Below, in pieces: positions 6,787 through 10,821 of a DNA stretch of 10,821 nucleotides. Every line of letters starts with the position of its first letter. The first letter of the stretch is position 1. The stretch covers positions 1 to 10,821 of the forward strand of contig JAAYFA010000093.1 in the NCBI GenBank assembly GCA_012728445.1, in the 5' to 3' direction. Made by a program: the position numbers and the translations under genes. The DNA is from Clostridiales bacterium (GTDB taxonomy: Bacteria > Bacillota > Clostridia > Oscillospirales > Acutalibacteraceae). The notes under the pieces were generated by a model. That model saw nothing but the letters and a program-made list of their open reading frames with translations. It was not told the DNA's origin and did not search any database.

Positions 6787-7692
6787 ATGAAAGCAGTGAA
6801 TATGAAAAACACAAAGGTTAAAACAAATAAAATCACTTCCTCTGCCGTAAAGGACCTGCTGTTGGACAACCTCTTTTGGTTTGCCGGTTGCGCACTTTAC
6901 GCAGCCGGGGTTTTAATTTTTGCCGTCCCCAACGGTATTGCGCAAAGCGGGATTACCGGCCTTGCGATTATTTTCAACCATTTGCTCAGCACCCCCGTCG
7001 GTTTGACCTACATTCTTCTCAACATTCCGCTCATCTTGTTTGCTTGGCTGCGTTTGGGGTGGAAGTTTGTGGCAAAAACCCTCTGGGTCACGGTTATTTT
7101 ATCCGTTATGCTGGATGCGCTCGCACCGTTTTTCCCGGTTTATACCGGCGACAAACTCCTTGCCGCCTTGTTCTGTGGGGCTATAACGGGGGCCGGGCTC
7201 GCACTGGTTTTTGTCAGGGGCGCCACCACCGGCGGGACGGATATCCTTGGTAAGATTATTCGCAAAAGATGGCCCCATATTTCCATGGGACGGGTTATAT
7301 TGGCGTCGGACGCCTTAATAGTCGCGGCGGCGGCACTGGTCTTCAAAAGTGTGGAGAGTGCACTGTATGCGGCAATCGTTATTTTTGTGAGTTCCCGTGT
7401 GATTGATTACGTGCTTTACGGTACCGGCAACGGCAAAATGCTCATGGTGGTTACCGAATACGCAACGGAAATATCAAAGGCCGTCACAACGGAGATGAAG
7501 CGTGGCGTGACCATTTTACCCGTTCAGGGTGGCTATACCGGGCACCATAAAAGTATGCTGATATGTGCTGTCCGCAGCAGCGAAGTTTCCAAACTCAACA
7601 GAATCATCAAACAACACGACGAAAACCCGTTTATCATCATCTCCGAAGCGGGCGAAATCGTCGGCGAAGGCTTTAAGCTCACGGAAAACTAA
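6787..7692 (+). CDS. YitT family membrane protein with C-terminal DUF2179 domain
   Basis: This is an integral membrane protein of 301 residues of the YitT (DUF161) family, whose transported substrate is generally not established. The N-terminal two thirds hold about five or six hydrophobic segments, among them LFWFAGCALYAAGVLIFAVP, the strand following FNHLLSTPVGLTYILLN, and a segment ending LVFVRGATTGGTDILGKII, whose GATTGGTD motif is characteristic. The cytosolic C-terminus (about 215-296) is DUF2179: KRGVTILPVQGGYTGHHKSM, then a strand-helix with a conserved ISEAGEIVGEGF ending. The start is uncertain: ATG 6787 and ATG 6802 (MKNTKVK) are both possible and neither has a strong ribosome binding site. 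It stands between obg-mrnC and yebC; no functional link is evident. Confidence -1.
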   Translation: MKAVNMKNTKVKTNKITSSAVKDLLLDNLFWFAGCALYAAGVLIFAVPNGIAQSGITGLAIIFNHLLSTPVGLTYILLNIPLILFAWLRLGWKFVAKTLWVTVILSVMLDALAPFFPVYTGDKLLAALFCGAITGAGLALVFVRGATTGGTDILGKIIRKRWPHISMGRVILASDALIVAAAALVFKSVESALYAAIVIFVSSRVIDYVLYGTGNGKMLMVVTEYATEISKAVTTEMKRGVTILPVQGGYTGHHKSMLICAVRSSEVSKLNRIIKQHDENPFIIISEAGEIVGEGFKLTEN

Positions 7693-7699
7693 CAGTAGT

Positions 7700-7737
7700 G
7701 TGCTTTTGCCTCTCGGTGCGCCTTGACAGAAAAGCAC
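7700..7737. promoter_or_regulatory. Inverted repeat spanning the yebC -35 region (possible operator)
   Basis: GTGCTTTT at 7700-7707 and AAAAGCAC at 7730-7737 are perfect inverted repeats separated by 22 bases. The -35 hexamer lies inside the loop and the right arm lies in the promoter spacer. This placement suits a repressor site or a transcript-end hairpin for the yitT-like gene, but no T-run follows. Pairing is certain; function is a guess. Confidence -1.
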
Positions 7738-7751
7738 CTCAATGTTACAAT
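7723..7751 (+). promoter_or_regulatory. Sigma-A-type promoter for yebC
   Basis: A perfect TTGACA -35 (7723-7728), a 17-base spacer and TACAAT -10 (7746-7751) with an upstream TG (7743-7744) make this a near-consensus extended promoter. Transcription should start near 7758, about 30 bases before the yebC start. It is the best promoter in the window and implies that yebC is strongly and independently expressed. Confidence -1.
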
Positions 7752-7787
7752 TTCAAATAAGAATAAATTATACAGAGGCGGGAAAAT

Positions 7788-8300
7788 ATGGCAGGTCATT
7801 CAAAGTGGAGTAATATCAAGCATAAAAAAGAAAAAACGGACACGCAACGCGCCAAAATCTTCACCAAAATCGGGCGCGAAATTGCCGTTGCCGTTAAAGA
7901 AGGCGGGCCGGACCCCGCACTCAACACAAAACTCAGGGATGTAATTGCAAAAGGTAAGGCCAACAATGTGCCCAATGACAACCTTGAGCGCATCATCAAA
8001 AAAGCGTCGGGCGAGGGCAACGAAGACCAATATGACGAAATTGTTTACGAGGGCTATGGTCCTTCCGGCATCGCCGTTATGGTGGAAACACTGACGGAAA
8101 ACAGGAACCGCACCGCGGCGGATATGCGTCATTACTTTGACAAATATGGCGGCAACATGGGGCAAAATGGCTGCGTAGCCTTTATGTTCACCCGGCAAGG
8201 TGTTTTGGCTATCGAGCAAGAAGGCGTTGAAGAAGATAAACTTATGGAAGACGCTTTGGATGCCGGTGCGGCCGACCTTTTAACGGAAGAAGACGTGTAG
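7788..8300 (+). CDS. yebC: YebC/TACO1 family protein, first 170 residues up to an in-frame TAG
   Basis: This family was long annotated as DNA-binding regulators, and recent work assigns members a role in translation, relieving ribosome pausing at proline-rich stretches. The start is secure: the MAGHSKWSNIKHKK opening is highly conserved and follows AGAGG and a strong promoter. Conserved stretches include GPDPALNTKLRDVI, NVPNDNLERIIKKASG, YEGYGPSGIAVMVE, TENRNRTAADMRHYFDKYGG and GCVAFMFTR. The frame stops at TAG 8298-8300 after TEEDV. Family members are about 240-250 residues, and the missing 72 codons continue in frame directly after the TAG. The product is therefore truncated, made by amber readthrough, or reflects a sequence error. 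The conserved N-terminal sequence shows no sign of decay. Confidence -1.
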   Translation: MAGHSKWSNIKHKKEKTDTQRAKIFTKIGREIAVAVKEGGPDPALNTKLRDVIAKGKANNVPNDNLERIIKKASGEGNEDQYDEIVYEGYGPSGIAVMVETLTENRNRTAADMRHYFDKYGGNMGQNGCVAFMFTRQGVLAIEQEGVEEDKLMEDALDAGAADLLTEEDV

Positions 8301-8519
8301 GTCGTCCAAACAGAACCCAACGATTTTGGCACCGTCAGGGACGCGCTGGAGGCAAAGGGTTACACCTTCCTTTCGGCGGAACTGGAGTTTGTACCGTCCA
8401 CTTATACAAAACTGACCGCTGAAGACGATATTAAGAACATGGAAAAAATGCTGGAAATGTTTGACGATAACGACGATGTCCAGGCCGTTTGGCATAATTG
8501 GGAAATGGACGAGGAATAG
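8301..8519 (+). pseudogene. yebC: C-terminal remainder of yebC, in frame after the TAG
   Basis: Translated in the same frame as yebC, this stretch gives 72 codons starting VVQTEPNDFGTVRDALEA and ending QAVWHNWEMDEE, then TAG at 8517-8519. This is the expected YebC C-terminus, including the family's DNDDVQ-V-HN signature. With the internal TAG counted as one residue, the whole protein would be 243 residues, the normal family length. There is no frameshift and no further internal stop. No ribosome binding site precedes it, so separate translation is unlikely. It is labelled as a broken part of yebC, though readthrough or a base error at 8298-8300 would make 7788-8519 one intact gene. Confidence -1.
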
Positions 8520-8657
8520 ACCCTGCCGTTGTCGCATATGTAGGGTGCGGCATCCTTATTATTTCTATCTATTGTATGAGGATTATTGTGTTAGCAATTG
8601 TAAGCACAATTAACGCCTTTCTGAGATTCATATCAGTTGACAATTTCAAAAAATCAC
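8520..8657. other. Intergenic stretch after yebC
   Basis: There is no supportable gene here. A short open frame across the yebC end (8498-8686) has a TTG start and no ribosome binding site. GTAGGGTGCGGCATCC at 8540-8555 resembles half of a palindromic intergenic repeat, with TGCCG at 8524-8528 able to pair to its CGGCA. AATTGT/ACAATT (8596-8611), extended by GTT/AAC, forms a small imperfect palindrome. None of these has an assigned role. Confidence -1.
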
Positions 8658-8699
8658 AATCTGTCTTAGACGAGAATATCGTTTAAGACAGATTTTTTT
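8658..8699 (+). terminator. Rho-independent terminator of the yebC transcript
   Basis: The arms at 8658-8673 and 8679-8694 pair over 16 bases, with a single G-U wobble at 8669, around the 5-base loop GAATA. The right arm runs into seven consecutive T residues (8693-8699). An A-run at 8648-8653 lies on the other side, so it may work weakly on the opposite strand too. It cleanly separates yebC from the mraZ unit. Confidence -1.
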
Positions 8700-8840
8700 G
8701 TCCGGATACCCGACTCAACATTTGCAAGATGCCTGAACGCCCTCTCTTTTCGCAAAATACCATATGTTGTATATCAATAGCAAATAGCAACAATTATCTA
8801 AAAATAGATTTAAAAAACAAGAATTATTTTGCAAAAACGC
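8700..8840. other. AT-rich intergenic stretch upstream of the mraZ promoter
   Basis: No gene is visible. The sequence becomes strongly AT-rich from about 8760, with A-tracts that could act as an upstream promoter element or curved DNA. GCAAAATA (8752-8759) and TATTTTGC (8825-8832) are inverted repeats 65 bases apart, and ATCTA/TAGAT (8796-8809) forms a small AT-rich hairpin. Neither is strong enough to name. Confidence -1.
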
Positions 8841-8868
8841 TTGATTTATATGCGCCATGTGTTAGAAT
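8841..8868 (+). promoter_or_regulatory. Sigma-A-type promoter of the mraZ-rsmH-ftsL operon
   Basis: TTGATT (8841-8846) and TAGAAT (8863-8868) are 16 bases apart, with TG at 8859-8860 near the extended -10 position. Transcription should begin near 8875, giving a leader of about 65 bases before mraZ. The -10 overlaps the first of the 10-base repeats that follow, so a protein bound there would block initiation. Confidence -1.
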
Positions 8869-8905
8869 AGGTGTAAATAGGGACGAATAGGCACGAATCG
8901 GCATA
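8866..8905. promoter_or_regulatory. Probable MraZ operator: four 10-bp direct repeats
   Basis: AATAGGTGTA, AATAGGGACG, AATAGGCACG and AATCGGCATA follow one another without gaps at exact 10-base spacing, one helical turn. In E. coli, MraZ represses its own promoter through TGGGN repeats separated by 5 bases, the same 10-base period. The position across the -10 and start site, directly before mraZ, fits autorepression of the division cluster. The repeats are seen; binding is inferred. Confidence -1.
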
Positions 8906-8940
8906 AAAATTGTTATTAAAATGGAATTGGAGGGATAAAT

Positions 8941-9396
8941 ATGGCGTTGTTTGCAGGCACGTATTCACACAATATTGACAAAAACAACAGACTTTTTATC
9001 CCTACAAAGTTGCGCGACTTTTTGGGTAAAACATTTTTACTCTATAAACCCCTCAGTGGGGACAAATGCCTTTCCGGCTACACGCCGGAAGACTGGGAAG
9101 AGGCTGTAAAAATAGCCACTGCCGGAATGCCCGCGGGCAGGGAGTTGACGGACTTGCACAGGGATATTTATGAAAACCTTGAAGTGGTGGAAATTGACCA
9201 GCAGGGTCGTATCACCATCGGAGCGGATTTTTGCGCTTATGCCAACCTCGACAAAGAGGTTTTTCTTTTCGGCGCCGGGCGTCACTTTGAAATTTGGAAC
9301 AAAACGGACTACGAGGCCATGCGCGCCCAAAGAGACGCCGCAAGGCAGGCGAAAAGTGCCAAGGGTGAAGATACGGCAATCCACTTGCAGTTTTAA
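8941..9396 (+). CDS. mraZ: Transcriptional regulator MraZ
   Basis: MraZ is a ring-forming DNA-binding protein with two AbrB/SpoVT-like halves that represses its own operon at the head of the division and cell wall cluster. The 151-residue product shows both repeats: YSHNIDKNNRLFIPTKLRDFLG near the start and VVEIDQQGRITIGADFCAYA around residue 80, each with the conserved D-x-x-x-R element (DKNNR, DQQGR). The stretch KEVFLFGAGRHFEIWNKTDYE is the typical end of the second half. A C-terminal tail of about 25 residues is charged and not conserved-looking. GGAGGG at 8929-8934 sets the start. The stop codon overlaps the ribosome binding site of rsmH, so the two are tightly coupled. The array of 10-base repeats upstream is its likely target. 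Confidence -1.
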   Translation: MALFAGTYSHNIDKNNRLFIPTKLRDFLGKTFLLYKPLSGDKCLSGYTPEDWEEAVKIATAGMPAGRELTDLHRDIYENLEVVEIDQQGRITIGADFCAYANLDKEVFLFGAGRHFEIWNKTDYEAMRAQRDAARQAKSAKGEDTAIHLQF

Positions 9397-9405
9397 GGAG
9401 CATTC

Positions 9406-10356
9406 ATGGACTTTGAACATGTTCCGGTGCTTTTTGACGAAGCCATCGAAGCACTCAATATTAAACCGAACGGCATTTATGTCGATTGTACCGCCGGCGG
9501 CGGGGGGCACAGTGCGGCCATTGCGGCAAAGCTTACCGGCGGCCAACTGATAGCCATCGACCGGGACCCCGAAGCGGTGGAGACGTTGCTTGAACGGTTA
9601 AGCAAGTTTAAACAGGTCACCGTCACGAACAATAATTTTGCAAACTTACAACCCATACTGGCCGAGAATGGCTTGGCAAAAGCAGATGGCATCTTGGCGG
9701 ATTTAGGGGTTAGCTCCCATCAGCTCGATAAAGCGGAGCGCGGTTTTTCTTTCCACAACGATGCACCGCTTGATATGCGCATGAGCATGCAAGGGACGAG
9801 CGCCGCGGATTTGGTCAACAACCTTCCCCAAGGCGCCTTGCAAAAGATTTTTTATGAATATGGCGAAGAAAAATATGCGCCTTCTATCTCCAGGGCAATT
9901 GTTAGAGCGAGAGCAATCAAACCTATTGAAACAACTTTTGAACTCGTTGATATCATCAAGTCATCCATTCCCGCGGCAGCGCGCAGGCAAGGGGGGCACC
10001 CCGCCCGCAGAAGTTTTCAGGCGCTGCGCATTGAAGTGAACAATGAGCTTGGTCTCTTGAACGCGGCTCTTGACACTATGTTTGAATCCTTGACGGTCGG
10101 TGGCAGAATTGCTGTTATCACCTTCCATTCCCTTGAAGACAGAATTGTGAAAAGAAACTTTGCTGCGCTTTGCGGGGGGTGCACTTGCCCGCCTCAGTTC
10201 CCCCTTTGTGTGTGCGGTAAAACACCAAAAGGCTTTTTACCCTTTAAAGCCCAAAAACCCAGCCTCGAACAAATTGAAAATAACCCGCGTTGCAGAAGTG
10301 CGCGGCTCAGAGTAATAGAAAAAAGCGGAGAGGAGTTTAGTCATGGCAAACTTTAA
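9406..10356 (+). CDS. rsmH: 16S rRNA (cytosine(1402)-N(4))-methyltransferase RsmH
   Basis: RsmH methylates N4 of C1402 in the 16S rRNA decoding centre using S-adenosylmethionine. The protein is 316 residues, normal for the family (formerly MraW). The SAM site is visible as VDCTAGGGGHSAAI (about residues 26-39) and IAIDRDPEAVE. Other conserved stretches are LADLGVSSHQLD, ERGFSFHNDAPLDMRM, YEYGEEKYAPSISRAIV, RRSFQALRIEVNNEL and ITFHSLEDRIVKRNF. The cysteine-rich segment CGGCTCPPQFPLCVCGKTP (about residues 261-279) is also typical of many members. AGGAG (9396-9400) overlaps the mraZ stop. It overlaps the next gene by 14 bases, so mraZ, rsmH and ftsL are translated as a coupled set. Confidence -1.
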   Translation: MDFEHVPVLFDEAIEALNIKPNGIYVDCTAGGGGHSAAIAAKLTGGQLIAIDRDPEAVETLLERLSKFKQVTVTNNNFANLQPILAENGLAKADGILADLGVSSHQLDKAERGFSFHNDAPLDMRMSMQGTSAADLVNNLPQGALQKIFYEYGEEKYAPSISRAIVRARAIKPIETTFELVDIIKSSIPAAARRQGGHPARRSFQALRIEVNNELGLLNAALDTMFESLTVGGRIAVITFHSLEDRIVKRNFAALCGGCTCPPQFPLCVCGKTPKGFLPFKAQKPSLEQIENNPRCRSARLRVIEKSGEEFSHGKL

Positions 10357-10816
10357 CAGCAATACGGCTTATGATCTTTCCCTGTTTGCGCCGGCAGTGA
10401 CCGGAGGGGCACCTGCCCAAAAACCAGTCAGTGCACCGCTAAAGCCTGAAATTGTCAAAGAAAAACCAAAAACCAAAAAAGAACTCCAACTTCAAAAGAG
10501 ACGAAGGCATCAAAAAATGTTTAAGGTCTTCACCGTTATCGCCGTGCTCTTGTTCTGCGGGGGTCTTAAGTTGCAAAGCGAGGTACAAATTTCCAAGCTT
10601 GCCAATGAGCTGGCGCAGGAAACAGTGCTACTTGAAACGGCACAAAGCGAGCGCGTGCGGCTTTCCACTAAAATCGAAACAGAGTATTCCTTTGCAAAGG
10701 TTCAAGATTACATCAAAGAAAACGGCATGCAAAAAACACAAAGCCACCAAAGATTTGATTTTAATGCTTTAAGAACGGACAAAGTCACAAACTATCTGGG
10801 GATGCCTGTCCAATAG
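10343..10816 (+). CDS. ftsL: FtsL-like cell division protein
   Basis: This is a small bitopic membrane protein of 157 residues in the ftsL position right after rsmH. Such proteins join FtsB/DivIC and FtsQ/DivIB to activate septal peptidoglycan synthesis. Its layout fits: a cytosolic N-terminus of about 58 residues that is proline/alanine-rich and then strongly basic (KKELQLQKRRRHQK), one membrane span at about 60-77 (FKVFTVIAVLLFCGGLKL), and an extracellular coiled-coil-like helix from about 80 to 125. Near its end is a YIKENGMQK segment like the FtsL/DivIC family's ending. AGGAG at 10331-10335 inside rsmH sets the start. The stop is TAG five bases before the window edge. Sequence conservation in this family is low, so the call rests on position and topology; a DivIC-like protein is the alternative. 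Confidence -1.
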   Translation: MANFNSNTAYDLSLFAPAVTGGAPAQKPVSAPLKPEIVKEKPKTKKELQLQKRRRHQKMFKVFTVIAVLLFCGGLKLQSEVQISKLANELAQETVLLETAQSERVRLSTKIETEYSFAKVQDYIKENGMQKTQSHQRFDFNALRTDKVTNYLGMPVQ

Positions 10817-10821
10817 AAACC

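Noticed and set aside
7788..8519. Programmed frameshift as the explanation for the split yebC
   Set aside because: The downstream part is in the same frame as the upstream part; only a stop codon separates them, so no frame change is needed.
8498..8686. A 62-codon + strand open frame across the end of yebC and the terminator
   Set aside because: It begins with TTG without a ribosome binding site, overlaps conserved yebC codons in another frame, and its end lies within the terminator stem.
1..10821. CRISPR array, tRNA, rRNA, phage or defence genes
   Set aside because: No spaced direct repeats other than the 40-bp MraZ-like array, no cloverleaf or rRNA-like sequence, and every substantial frame is explained by metabolic or housekeeping families.

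Overview
The window looks like a chromosomal segment of an anaerobic, low-to-mid GC Bacillota, most likely a Clostridia/Oscillospirales-type organism. This rests on the gene content (YjmF/UxuB-type mannonate oxidoreductase, Mini-III RNase, YitT/DUF2179 protein, MraZ-led division cluster), the strong AGGAGG-type ribosome binding sites and the sigma-A-like promoters. The taxon is an inference; there is no rRNA or other marker here. All supported genes are on the + strand. Ten of the twelve genes stop with TAA, two (yebC and ftsL) with TAG, and none with TGA.

Region 1 (1-5001) is a sugar-acid catabolic block: two tandem, diverged Gfo/Idh/MocA oxidoreductases (the first cut by the left edge), a UxuB-type SDR, a PfkB-family 2-keto-3-deoxygluconate kinase and a KDPG/KHG aldolase. 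Together they fit the lower hexuronate pathway: fructuronate/mannonate, then KDG, KDPG, and pyruvate plus glyceraldehyde-3-phosphate. Uronate isomerase and mannonate dehydratase are not in the window. A 107-bp element with 23-bp imperfect terminal inverted repeats and TA at both ends, resembling a MITE, sits between uxuB and kdgK and abuts the kdgK ribosome binding site.

Region 2 (5044-7692) holds the ribosome-assembly GTPase obg, an overlapping Mini-III ribonuclease gene (mrnC) for 23S rRNA maturation, and a YitT-family membrane protein.

Region 3 (7693-8940) starts with a near-consensus promoter driving yebC. The yebC frame is interrupted by an in-frame TAG at codon 171, and the missing C-terminal 72 codons follow in the same frame. 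A strong intrinsic terminator ends this unit, followed by an AT-rich intergenic stretch.

Region 4 (8841-10821) is the head of the dcw (division and cell wall) cluster: a promoter overlapping four 10-bp direct repeats that look like an MraZ operator, then mraZ, rsmH and an ftsL-like gene, tightly packed. The cluster presumably continues beyond the right edge.

I see no defence system, CRISPR array, tRNA, rRNA or phage gene. Most of the window is ordinary. The points most worth checking are the interrupted yebC, the MITE-like element, the MraZ box array and the unassigned substrates of the paired oxidoreductases.
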